Shown: in pieces, positions 1 to 5,638 of the stretch | How positions within the stretch are numbered: position 1 is the first letter of the stretch | Layout of the letters: each line of letters opens with the position of its first letter | Assembly: GCA_017501805.1 (NCBI GenBank) | Contig: JAFVWG010000032.1 | Span: forward strand, 1 to 16,610 | Direction of reading: 5' to 3' | Source of the DNA: Oscillospiraceae bacterium | Lineage (GTDB): Bacteria; Bacillota; Clostridia; Oscillospirales; Oscillospiraceae | DNA: 16,610 bases | Translations under genes and position numbers: made by a program | Notes under the pieces: generated by a model | Seen by the model: the letters and a program-made list of their open reading frames with translations, nothing else | The model's database searches: none | Told to the model about the DNA's origin: nothing

Positions 1-12
1 CTATTCACTCAT

Positions 13-45
13 AAAAAGGGCACTGCCATCGGCAGTGCCTTTTCT
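13..45. terminator. Intrinsic terminator, bidirectional
   Basis: A perfect 9-bp stem (19-27 with 31-39, arm GGCACTGCC, loop ATC) is flanked by an A run on the left and a T run on the right. It can therefore stop the minus-strand thiolase gene that ends at 49, and also any plus-strand transcript entering from outside the window. Confidence 0.85.
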
Positions 46-48
46 CCC

Positions 49-792
49 CTATTCCTCCGGCAGCGGTCTTCGCATACTGCCCTCCACGCCCCATTCGGGC
101 AGCGGCAGGCGCTGCATTGCGCCAAATAGCTTCGACTTGATATCCGGGTACTTCTGTGAGAGCTCCGCAACCAGCTCCTTGACCTCCTGCCGCTTGGTTT
201 GCTTATCAGCGGGGCAAGTGTTGTGCACGACGGGAAGTCCTTTCCGCTTCGCGAGATTTGCGACCGCTTTCTCCCCGATGTAGAGCATCGGACGGATCTG
301 CGTCACGCCCGTGCGTGTCAGCTCCGTCACAGGCTGGAAGCAGCCGATGCGTCCCTCATAGAAGAGCGAGAGCAAAAAGGTCTCCACCGCGTCGTCGTAG
401 TGATGCCCAAGCGCGATCTTGTGAATGCCCGCCGCCGTGATCGCATCGTGCAGCGCACCGCGCCGCATCTTCGCGCAGAGCGCGCAGGGATTCTTTTCCT
501 TGCGATGGTCAAAGATGATCGCTGCGATCTCCGTTTTGAGCAGCCTGTACGGCACACCAAGGCTCTCGCAGTATTCGGCGACCGGAGAAAAATCCATTCC
601 GGGCAGTCCCATATCGACCGTGAAGGCCTCCACGCGGAACTTCGCGGGGTGATAGGTGCTCAGCGCATGCAGAAGTTCCAGCAGCACCAGAGAGTCCTTT
701 CCGCCGCTGACGCCGACGGCGACCGTCTCCCCCGGCGCGATCATATGATAGTCATCCACACAGCGGCGGACGAGCCCGACCATTCTTTGCAT
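49..792 (-). CDS. TtcA-family tRNA 2-thiocytidine synthetase-like protein
   Basis: This 247-residue protein belongs to the PP-loop ATP pyrophosphatase superfamily. The PP-loop SGGKDS lies at residues 29-34. A C103-x2-C106 pair (NPCALC) and C193 match the three cysteines that hold the iron-sulfur cluster in TtcA-type tRNA thiolases, and a GHHYDDAVET segment (about 129-138) is also characteristic. Members of this group adenylate a tRNA base and exchange oxygen for sulfur in the cytoplasm; TtcA itself modifies C32. The start at 792 is chosen because an AGAGG lies 9 nt upstream; a second ATG at 783 has no such site. The ribosome site falls in the loop of a 9-bp inverted repeat. The gene diverges from rplM and ends at the hairpin near 20-40. 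The family assignment is firm; the exact tRNA position modified is inferred. Confidence 0.88.
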   Translation of the reverse strand: MQRMVGLVRRCVDDYHMIAPGETVAVGVSGGKDSLVLLELLHALSTYHPAKFRVEAFTVDMGLPGMDFSPVAEYCESLGVPYRLLKTEIAAIIFDHRKEKNPCALCAKMRRGALHDAITAAGIHKIALGHHYDDAVETFLLSLFYEGRIGCFQPVTELTRTGVTQIRPMLYIGEKAVANLAKRKGLPVVHNTCPADKQTKRQEVKELVAELSQKYPDIKSKLFGAMQRLPLPEWGVEGSMRRPLPEE

Positions 793-818
793 ATTTTACA
801 ACCTCTTTTTTGTAAAAT
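793..818 (-). promoter_or_regulatory. Inverted repeat enclosing the thiolase ribosome binding site
   Basis: ATTTTACAA (793-801) and TTGTAAAAT (810-818) form a perfect 9-bp inverted repeat. The 8-nt spacer carries most of the complement of the AGAGG ribosome site. In mRNA this would fold as an AU-rich hairpin presenting or hiding the ribosome site; in DNA it could be a repressor operator. Which of these applies cannot be told from the sequence. Confidence 0.5.
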
Positions 819-906
819 TGAAAGTGAGCATTTGCGAGCAAAACGGAGAAAACAAGAGAAAACAGGAGTTCTCTCCGTGCCATATGAAAATAACCGACTT
901 TTGTGC

Positions 907-935
907 TTGACACTTGTTTCGGTTTGTGATATAAA
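907..935 (+). promoter_or_regulatory. Promoter of rplM-rpsI
   Basis: A perfect TTGACA (907-912) is followed after 17 bp by TATAAA (930-935), preceded by TG at 927-928 (extended -10, TGA-TATAAA). This is a strong housekeeping-type promoter, as expected for ribosomal protein genes. Transcription should begin near 942, giving a leader of about 90 nt. Confidence 0.85.
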
Positions 936-941
936 CGAGTG

Positions 942-1009
942 GCGCACAAATGCGCTGTTATTGTAATCGAATCCCAAGGATTTGTCAAAAAACAAGAGGC
1001 ATTTGCCTC
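942..1009 (+). promoter_or_regulatory. rplM leader with two small hairpins
   Basis: The leader between the promoter and rplM contains GCGCA/TGCGC (942-946 with 951-955) at the presumed 5' end and GAGGC/GCCTC (996-1000 with 1005-1009) just ahead of the ribosome site. Firmicutes rplM operons often carry an L13-binding leader RNA used in autogenous control. The position fits that role, but I did not match the consensus, so the assignment is tentative. Confidence 0.35.
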
Positions 1010-1033
1010 AAAGCAAAATAGGAGGAACTCACC

Positions 1034-1465
1034 ATGTCTACGACAATGGCAAAAAAAGAGACCGTCCAGAGAAAATGGTACGTTCTCGACGCAGCCGGCA
1101 AGCCCCTCGGACGCACCGCTGCGACCGCCGCTAAGCTTCTTCGCGGCAAGCACAAGGTCGATTTCACGCCGAACGTCGATTGCGGCGACTACGTGATCAT
1201 CGTCAACACGGAAAAGGCTGTCCTGACCGGCAAGAAGCTGGATCAGAAGACCTACTACCGCTACACCGGATGGATCGGCAATCTCAAGGAGATCAAGTAC
1301 CGCCGTCTGATGGAGCAGCGTCCGGAGCTGGCCATGGAGCTGGCTGTCAAGAATATGCTGCCGAAGAACACCCTCGGCCGCACGTCTCTGACCCGTCTGA
1401 AGCTTTACCGTGGTGCGGAGCACAACAACGCCGCACAGAAGCCGGAAGCTTGGACCTTGGACTAA
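1034..1465 (+). CDS. rplM: 50S ribosomal protein L13
   Basis: This 143-residue protein has normal L13 length. Family landmarks are visible: RKWYVLDAAGKPLGR near the N-terminus, the GDYVIIVN segment around residue 50, GKKLDQKTYYRYTG, and PKNTLGRTSLTRLKLYRG toward the C-terminus. L13 is an early-assembly protein of the large subunit. The start at 1034 has AGGAGG (1020-1025) 8 nt upstream, so the further ATG at 1046 is not preferred. rpsI follows after 17 nt and is cotranscribed, the usual bacterial rplM-rpsI pair. Confidence 0.98.
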   Translation: MSTTMAKKETVQRKWYVLDAAGKPLGRTAATAAKLLRGKHKVDFTPNVDCGDYVIIVNTEKAVLTGKKLDQKTYYRYTGWIGNLKEIKYRRLMEQRPELAMELAVKNMLPKNTLGRTSLTRLKLYRGAEHNNAAQKPEAWTLD

Positions 1466-1482
1466 TCGGGAGGTAAGAAACG

Positions 1483-1887
1483 ATGTACGAGAGCAAGAAA
1501 CAGTATCAGTACGGCACCGGCCGTCGTAAGTCCTCCGTCGCCAGAGTCCGCGTTTACGAAGGCCGCACCGGCGCTATCACCATCAATGGCCGTGACATCG
1601 ACGAATATTTCGGCCTGGAGACCCTGAAGATGGTCGTCCGTCAGCCCCTGGCTGCCACCGAGACCCTCGGCAAGGTCGACATCGTCTGCACTGTCTGCGG
1701 CGGCGGCGTCACCGGTCAGGCCGGTGCGATCCGTCACGGTGTTGCCCGCGCTCTGCTGGGCGTCAACCCCGAGTTCCGCGCCATCCTCAAGGCCGCCGGT
1801 TTCCTGACCCGCGACCCGAGAATGAAAGAGCGTAAGAAGTACGGTCTCAAAGCCGCACGTCGCGCTCCCCAGTTCTCCAAGAGATAA
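1483..1887 (+). CDS. rpsI: 30S ribosomal protein S9
   Basis: This 134-residue protein has S9 hallmarks: YGTGRRKSSVARVRV at the N-terminus, GGGVTGQAGAIRHGVARAL in the middle, and the basic C-terminal tail ending KAARRAPQFSKR, which reaches into the decoding centre near the P-site tRNA. GGGAGGT (1468-1474) is the ribosome site. It is the second gene of the rplM-rpsI operon and is closed by a strong terminator. The 3' end of rpsI is a known integration site for some Firmicutes mobile elements, which matters because the AT-rich stretch begins just after it. Confidence 0.98.
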   Translation: MYESKKQYQYGTGRRKSSVARVRVYEGRTGAITINGRDIDEYFGLETLKMVVRQPLAATETLGKVDIVCTVCGGGVTGQAGAIRHGVARALLGVNPEFRAILKAAGFLTRDPRMKERKKYGLKAARRAPQFSKR

Positions 1888-1912
1888 TTACCCATTCGGG
1901 ATTATTTTCAGC

Positions 1913-1949
1913 AAAAAGCTCTGCATCACGCAGAGCTTTTTGTTTTTTA
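1913..1949 (+). terminator. Terminator of rplM-rpsI
   Basis: The 7-bp core GCTCTGC/GCAGAGC (1918-1924 with 1930-1936) is extended by A:T pairs and followed by TTTTTGTTTTTT. This is a textbook intrinsic terminator 26 nt after the rpsI stop. Confidence 0.93.
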
Positions 1950-1953
1950 CCCA

Positions 1954-1983
1954 AACGGCACGAAAAGCAATTTTCGTGTCGTT
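1954..1983. other. 13-bp hairpin with a GCAA tetraloop
   Basis: AACGGCACGAAAA (1954-1966) pairs with TTTTCGTGTCGTT (1971-1983), with one G:T wobble, around a GCAA loop of the stable GNRA class. There is no good T run, so it is not an obvious terminator. It could be a second-line 3' stabiliser of rplM-rpsI mRNA or part of the accessory DNA that starts here. Confidence 0.5.
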
Positions 1984-1986
1984 CTC

Positions 1987-2015
1987 TTTATTTATTCACA
2001 TTATTGTGATATAAA
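1987..2015 (+). promoter_or_regulatory. Possible promoter upstream of the acetyltransferase gene
   Basis: TTTATT (1987-1992), a 17-bp spacer, and TATAAA (2010-2015) preceded by TGA form an extended -10 type promoter. The spacer contains the palindrome TCACA-TTAT-TGTGA (1996-2009). The leader to the gene at 2230 would be about 210 nt and would include the palindromic repeat element. The -35 is weak. Confidence 0.35.
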
Positions 2016-2063
2016 ATAATATCAATTAGATAAACTTGAATTTGCCTAAGAGTTTGCACAGCA

Positions 2064-2183
2064 CCAAAGCCTCCCTCTGATGAGGGAGGTGGCAAAAATC
2101 TTTGATTTTTGACGGAGGGAGAGAATACTACCCCTCAGTCATGCTGTTCGCATGACAGCTCCCCTGACAAGGGGAGCCTTGGG
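2064..2183. repeat. Composite palindromic intergenic repeat (about 120 bp)
   Basis: Four perfect hairpins lie in succession: CCTCCCTC/GAGGGAGG (2070-2077 with 2082-2089), AAAAATC/GATTTTT (2094-2100 with 2104-2110), GTCATGC/GCATGAC (2138-2144 with 2150-2156) and GCTCCCCT/AGGGGAGC (2158-2165 with 2170-2177). The ends, CCAAAGCCTCCC and GGGGAGCCTTGGG, are imperfect inverted copies of each other, as in a miniature inverted-repeat element. I recall very similar units repeated in Oscillospiraceae genomes; that is recollection, not a search. It has no coding capacity. Confidence 0.7.
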
Positions 2184-2229
2184 CGCTCCCGCGCCAGCAC
2201 AACGAACCTATTTTTAACGAGGTGTTCTA

Positions 2230-2664
2230 ATGATTAGAAAAGCGACAAATGGTGATAGAGGTGTTTTGGCAGAAATGGCTGTTCAAATGTGGGATAGTCA
2301 TACCGTCGCTGAATTAGAAACAGAGTTTTCGGAAACGCTGAATGACGAACAATCTGCATTCTTCATCAAATATTTCAATGAAATCCCCGTTGGATTCGCA
2401 CAATGCGGTTTGAGGACAGATTATATTGAAGGCACAGAAAGTTCCCCTGTAGGTTACTTGGAAGGCATTTTCGTGAAAGATGAATATCGAAAGAACGGAT
2501 ATGCAAAAGAACTCCTTTGCGCTTGTGAAATGTGGGCAAAAGAAATTGGGTGCAGTGAGTTTGCCAGTGATTGTGAGTTAGATAACATTGCTAGTTTAAA
2601 ATTCCATATGGCAATGGGCTTTGATGAAGCAAATCGTATAATCTGTTTCAAGAAAAAGCTATAA
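2230..2664 (+). CDS. GNAT acetyltransferase, AAC(6')-I-like
   Basis: This 144-residue protein is a single GNAT domain, the usual length for short AAC(6')-I aminoglycoside acetyltransferases. The central SSPVGYLEGIFV segment (about 72-83), the acetyl-CoA loop RKNGYAKELL (87-96), the SEFASDCELDN strand-loop and the HMAMGFDEANRIICFKK tail align with the AAC(6')-Ic/-If/-Iy pattern. Such enzymes transfer acetyl from acetyl-CoA to the 6'-amine of aminoglycosides. CGAGGTG (2218-2224) is the ribosome site. The gene is visibly AT-richer than its neighbours and sits alone behind a mobile-type repeat, suggesting acquisition. The GNAT call is firm and the AAC(6') subfamily likely; resistance itself is inference, because related proteins can act on other amines. 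Confidence 0.82.
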   Translation: MIRKATNGDRGVLAEMAVQMWDSHTVAELETEFSETLNDEQSAFFIKYFNEIPVGFAQCGLRTDYIEGTESSPVGYLEGIFVKDEYRKNGYAKELLCACEMWAKEIGCSEFASDCELDNIASLKFHMAMGFDEANRIICFKKKL

Positions 2665-2679
2665 ACAATTCGCCAAATT

Positions 2680-2700
2680 CCAATTTGTCGAACAGATTGG
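2680..2700 (+). other. Hairpin after the acetyltransferase gene
   Basis: CCAATTTGT and ACAGATTGG pair over 9 bp with one wobble around a CGA loop. It begins 16 nt after the stop codon but lacks a T run, so it may protect the 3' end rather than terminate. Confidence 0.35.
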
Positions 2701-2709
2701 GTGTTAATC

Positions 2710-2729
2710 TTGGTGCAAATTTGGTGCAA
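2710..2729. repeat. Direct repeat TTGGTGCAA x2
   Basis: Two identical 9-mers at 2710-2718 and 2721-2729 are spaced by 11 bp. They lie just before the ACG array and may belong to the same element. Confidence 0.6.
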
Positions 2730-2740
2730 CACTTTATCAA

Positions 2741-2831
2741 ACGATACTCACGATATTCACGATATCGCACGAAATCACACGATAAAGCTACGATATCACA
2801 CGTATTTCCACGATATTCACGATATCAAACG
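2741..2831. repeat. Phased ACG(ATA) repeat array, about 10-bp period
   Basis: ACG recurs at 2741, 2750, 2759, 2769, 2779, 2790, 2800, 2810, 2819 and 2829: ten copies at 9-11 bp steps. Most read ACGATATTC or ACGATATC; a few are degenerate. The period is close to one DNA helical turn, so all copies face the same side. Possible roles are arm-type sites of a tyrosine recombinase, iteron-like binding sites, or a decayed end of a mobile element. No recombinase or replication gene is present in the window. Confidence 0.7.
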
Positions 2832-2865
2832 GCGTTGTTAAAACTCCAAGCGCTAAACTTTGCAT

Positions 2866-2952
2866 CTATGCAGCTGCTCCCTTCGGAGCAGCTGCTTTTT
2901 CTTTGCGACGTGCGGCTTTTTCGGCATCTTTTGCGGTTGCCGCGCGCGAAGA
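2866..2952 (-). pseudogene. Possible truncated C-terminal coding tail
   Basis: Read on the minus strand, the DNA from about 2952 down to a TAG at 2866-2868 encodes a basic alanine/lysine tail: KDAEKAARRKEK, then AAAPKGAAA, then stop. The open frame is closed by a stop a few codons upstream and has no start, so if it is coding it is the broken end of a lost gene. The same bases include the hairpin described for 2870-2903, so the resemblance may be fortuitous. Confidence 0.25.
2870..2903 (+). terminator. Strong intrinsic terminator-like hairpin
   Basis: A perfect 11-bp stem, GCAGCTGCTCC (2870-2880) with GGAGCAGCTGC (2885-2895), loop CTTC, is followed by TTTTTCTTT. It could end transcription from the acetyltransferase gene or from lost upstream DNA. 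The stretch 2904-3037 between it and the next promoter holds no gene I can support. Confidence 0.7.
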
Positions 2953-3037
2953 GAAAAAACAATTATTGGTTTATGTTGCCATTATTTATTTCGTTTGTAC
3001 ATATTCACCCGTATAAAGATAGAGCATTTTAACTTTA

Positions 3038-3066
3038 TTTACTCGAAATCAAAATTGTGCTAAAAT
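3038..3066 (+). promoter_or_regulatory. Promoter of the orphan membrane protein gene
   Basis: TTTACT (3038-3043), 17 bp, then TAAAAT (3061-3066) preceded by TGC, an extended -10. The start would be near 3073, about 37 nt before the ATG at 3110. Confidence 0.6.
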
Positions 3067-3109
3067 AATATTATAACTAACGCAAGCTATGCGAGAGGAG
3101 ACTTTTATA

Positions 3110-3526
3110 ATGCTTAAAAACACGCCAGATAACGCCAACGAAAGATGGAAAGACCCTGCCGCATGGAGTTGCCTCGATGGCAAGCAGAGAAAAGTTATAA
3201 ATGATTGGTATCGCAGCATTTGCACAGAAAACGAGGAAAAACAAAAAAATGCAAATAAGCTAAACACTCGGGCGTCAATGTTTGCATTAACCCCCTTTGT
3301 TTTTGTGTATGCTCTAAAAAGAGCAACCTCTTTGGGTTCATTCCTCCTTGACTTGATTTCTGCCGTTCTAGTATATTTTTTAATTTTTGATATTTTTAAT
3401 GAAGCATATATTCGCCTCGTGGCCACAGAGGATAATAAGTCTGCAAGGATTATAAAAGAAATTGTTGCCATTTTAGTCTCTTTCCTGCTCACCAATCTAG
3501 TGTTACATTGCTGCGGGATAATTTAG
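3110..3526 (+). CDS. Hypothetical three-helix membrane protein
   Basis: I do not recognise this protein. The start at 3110 is preferred over the in-frame ATG at 3089 because AGAGGAG (3094-3100) sits 9 nt before it; this gives 138 residues. The first ~54 residues are hydrophilic (WKDPAAWSCLDGKQRKVINDWY, then a charged ENEEKQKN stretch). Three hydrophobic segments follow: about 55-69, 75-96 and 114-138, the last ending right at the C-terminus (CCGII). It is AT-rich, has its own promoter and stands alone among accessory DNA, so horizontal acquisition is likely. It could be a small membrane effector, an immunity-type protein or simply an orphan; nothing in the sequence decides. Confidence 0.65.
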   Translation: MLKNTPDNANERWKDPAAWSCLDGKQRKVINDWYRSICTENEEKQKNANKLNTRASMFALTPFVFVYALKRATSLGSFLLDLISAVLVYFLIFDIFNEAYIRLVATEDNKSARIIKEIVAILVSFLLTNLVLHCCGII

Positions 3527-3542
3527 TCTAATAATCTTGCAC

Positions 3543-3580
3543 TAAAAAACTGCCGCGCCGAAACGGCGCGGCAGTTTCTA
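3543..3580. terminator. Intrinsic terminator, bidirectional
   Basis: A 13-bp perfect stem, AACTGCCGCGCCG (3548-3560) with its complement (3564-3576), loop AAA. The minus strand has TTTTTTAG after the stem and the plus strand a short T run. It mainly ends the minus-strand CNNM-VOC operon and probably also the plus-strand membrane gene that ends at 3526. Confidence 0.92.
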
Positions 3581-3593
3581 TTATGGCAGACGA

Positions 3594-3977
3594 TTACAGG
3601 ATCTGGCAGAACTCCACCTGCTCGCCGGTGGGGCTCAGCAGCTTGAAGTAGCGGCAGCCCTTTTCCCAGAACGTGGGGATGCCCTCGATCCCGTCCGTGC
3701 AGATGGTATAGCCCTGCTCCTTGCAGTAGGCATAATCCGCCTCGATGTCCTCGGACACAAACGAAATGTGGTCGATCTTGCCCTGCACGGCTTCGTCGAT
3801 GGGCTCTTCGTACATCTCATAGACGGTGTCGCCGTTCTTCAGAAAATACGCCGGTGTGCCGTCCGCAAAGAAATGTCCGATCACTTCAAAGCCAAGAACA
3901 TCGCAATACCACGCCTTGCTGGCCTCCAGATCGGTAACGGCCAGCCCAATGTGATCCAGTTTTCTTCCCTTGATCAT
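3594..3977 (-). CDS. VOC-family (glyoxalase/bleomycin-resistance fold) protein
   Basis: This 127-residue protein carries two βαβββ modules. Four potential metal ligands follow the glyoxalase I spacing: H9 in LDHIGLAV, E54 in VYEMYEE, H70 in DHISFVS and E122 in GEQVEFCQ. Family members include lactoylglutathione lyases, dioxygenases and epimerases; the short length fits a glyoxalase-like lyase or a binding protein, and the substrate is unknown. CAGGAGGG lies 7 nt ahead of the start at 3977. It follows the CNNM-type gene after 44 nt and shares its terminator, so the two are probably cotranscribed, though the functional link is unclear. Confidence 0.85.
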   Translation of the reverse strand: MIKGRKLDHIGLAVTDLEASKAWYCDVLGFEVIGHFFADGTPAYFLKNGDTVYEMYEEPIDEAVQGKIDHISFVSEDIEADYAYCKEQGYTICTDGIEGIPTFWEKGCRYFKLLSPTGEQVEFCQIL

Positions 3978-4021
3978 TATGAATCCCTCCTGTTATTTTT
4001 CTGCGATCCGCAGCGGTCTTT

Positions 4022-5344
4022 TTATGTATCTTCCTCGGCAGGCTCCGGTTTCGTGATGGTCGCATACGCGATCTGATGATCCTCCACCTTGGTGATGTGG
4101 ATATACAGACCCTTGAAGACCAGCTCGATGTCCTGATCTCCGTCCTCGGGAATCATATCCAGCTCGCCGAACACAAGCCCGGTGAAGGTGTCGACCTCTT
4201 CCAGACCGATGTCAACGCCGAGCGCCTGTTCGATGTCGCGCAGCTCCACATTGCCGATGACCGCCCAGGTGTTCTCGTTCATCTGCTCCACGTGCGGCTC
4301 AGCGGCTTCCACCTCCGCCGATTCCTCGCCGAGGTCGCCCACGAGCCGTTCGATCAGGTCGTTCATCGTCACGATGCCCACCATACCGCCGTACTCGTCG
4401 AGAACGCTTGCAAGGTAATTGCGGCTTCTCTTCATATTGCGGAAGAGCACGTCCGCCTTGATGGTCTCCGGAACAAAATAGGGCGGCTTCACGGCGTTGT
4501 TCATCACATTTTCACGGCTCTTGTCGTCCAGTCGGAAATAGTCCTTCGCATTGAGGACGCCGATGACGTCGTCGGCAGAATCCCGACAGACGGGATAGAG
4601 CGTGTGGCGGCTGTCATGGATGGTCTCCGCCCACTCGTCCATGCTGTCCTCCGTCCAGAGGATGGAAACCTCGGTGCGATGGACGGCGATTTCCCCTGCG
4701 GTCAGATCGTCGAACGCAAAGACATTCTGGATAAACTCCCGTTCGTGCTCGTCGATGGCGCCGTTTTCGCTGCCGGCGTCCACCATCATCAGGATCTCTT
4801 CCTCATTGACCTGCTCATCCACCTCGTTGGGATCGATCCCGAGCAGGCGGAGGATCGCATTGGTCGACACGGACAAAAACCACACGATCGGCTTGAACAC
4901 GACAGAGATCCCGCTCAGCAGTCCGGAAATTGCCAGTCCGAGGGTTTCCGACTTCCGCATCGCCAGCCGTTTGGGCACAAGCTCGCCGAACACCAGCGTA
5001 AAGTATGACAGGATCAGCGTGATAACAACAACAACGATGGAGTCCAGCGTGCCTCGCGGCATCTTCACGCCGAGGCTCAGCAGCCATTCCACCAGAGGCT
5101 CGGAAAAGCCGTCCGCCGCGAATGCGGAGCCGAGAAAGCCCGACAAGGTGATCGCGACCTGAATGGTCGCAAGGAACTTCGCAGGCTCCCGCGTCAGCTT
5201 AAAGAGGCGTTTGGCGCGTCTGTCTCCCTGATCCGCCATCCGCTCCAGTTTTGTTTCGTTTATGGAAAGAACAGCCAATTCCGCGCAGGCGAAGATGGCA
5301 TTGAGTGCGATCAGCACCAGCTGTAAAATCAATAACCCTAGCAT
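4022..5344 (-). CDS. CNNM/CorC-type (hemolysin-family, UPF0053) membrane protein with CBS pair
   Basis: This 440-residue protein has the full architecture of the family: an N-terminal DUF21/CNNM membrane domain (about 1-190) starting with a hydrophobic helix and containing LSYFTLVFGELVPKRLAMRK; a linker EEEILMMVDAGSENGAIDEHEREFI; a CBS-domain pair (about 215-335, including VLDEYGGMVGIVTMNDLIERLVGDL); and a C-terminal CorC/HlyC domain (about 355-435). Characterised relatives such as bacterial CorC and MpfA export Mg2+ or protect against excess divalent cations; the hemolysin name is historical. GAAAGG lies about 8 nt ahead of the ATG. It is first in an operon with the VOC gene and is preceded by a long structured leader. 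The substrate is inferred from the family. Confidence 0.92.
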   Translation of the reverse strand: MLGLLILQLVLIALNAIFACAELAVLSINETKLERMADQGDRRAKRLFKLTREPAKFLATIQVAITLSGFLGSAFAADGFSEPLVEWLLSLGVKMPRGTLDSIVVVVITLILSYFTLVFGELVPKRLAMRKSETLGLAISGLLSGISVVFKPIVWFLSVSTNAILRLLGIDPNEVDEQVNEEEILMMVDAGSENGAIDEHEREFIQNVFAFDDLTAGEIAVHRTEVSILWTEDSMDEWAETIHDSRHTLYPVCRDSADDVIGVLNAKDYFRLDDKSRENVMNNAVKPPYFVPETIKADVLFRNMKRSRNYLASVLDEYGGMVGIVTMNDLIERLVGDLGEESAEVEAAEPHVEQMNENTWAVIGNVELRDIEQALGVDIGLEEVDTFTGLVFGELDMIPEDGDQDIELVFKGLYIHITKVEDHQIAYATITKPEPAEEDT

Positions 5345-5388
5345 TGCTTTAACCTTTCTCTATCGATCGTAATTTCTTCAAAAAACGT

Positions 5389-5523
5389 AAAAAAACACAG
5401 CCCAAGCGGAAATCTTTCCGCACAGGTCGTGTCAGCATCTGTATTTGAATAAAATCGCATCGTTTCGGCAAGGCCCGGGCCAACTGTCACCGGATTCCAT
5501 CTCTCAAAACACGCTCCTTTCTC
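5389..5523 (-). promoter_or_regulatory. Structured leader with attenuator ahead of the CNNM-type gene
   Basis: About 180 nt separate the promoter from the gene. On the minus strand, 5431 down to 5396 can fold into one long hairpin (inner stem GCGGAA/TTCCGC, outer arms CACGACCTGT and TTGGGCTGTG with wobbles and two mismatches), immediately followed by TTTTTTT (5395-5389), an intrinsic terminator inside the leader. Upstream, ACAGAT (5442-5437) can instead pair with ACCTGT (5427-5422), taking the terminator's outer 5' arm. Two exclusive folds of this kind are typical of riboswitch or leader-peptide attenuation. A weak 22-codon frame (5500 to 5432) is also present. I found no match to the M-box or other metal riboswitch consensus I know. 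Confidence 0.55.
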
Positions 5524-5529
5524 AGCGTC

Positions 5530-5558
5530 ATTATAGACGATCCCTCGGATAAATGCAA
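5530..5558 (-). promoter_or_regulatory. Promoter of the CNNM-VOC operon
   Basis: On the minus strand, TTGCAT (5558-5553), 17 bp, then TATAAT (5535-5530). Transcription should start near 5523. Confidence 0.85.
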
Positions 5559-5638
5559 GTGGATACCTTTCCCGTTCCTGTATTTTTTTCGGTGATCCCA
5601 TCTTCTTTTGCCGTATCTTATGCGGAAAACGGGGGGCA

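Noticed and set aside
760..890. 43-codon minus-strand frame (MARRELLFS...) overlapping the start of the thiolase gene
   Set aside because: No ribosome site and the frame runs into the thiolase gene in another phase.
2741..2831. CRISPR array
   Set aside because: The units are about 10 bp with no spacers, far below CRISPR repeat and spacer lengths, and there are no cas genes.
2685..3032. Plus-strand frame of 115 codons across the ACG array
   Set aside because: It translates the DNA repeat into RYSRY units, crosses a strong terminator hairpin and lacks a ribosome site.
1881..3545. att direct repeat matching the rpsI 3' end
   Set aside because: Only GATAATT is shared near 3518; too short to call an attachment site.
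5432..5500. 22-codon leader peptide in the CNNM leader as a definite gene
   Set aside because: The nearest GGAG is about 13 nt away and the residues show no regulatory run; kept only as an alternative explanation.
5400..5523. Cobalamin riboswitch in the CNNM leader, suggested by AATCCGGTGA
   Set aside because: No B12-box or downstream conserved core could be found.
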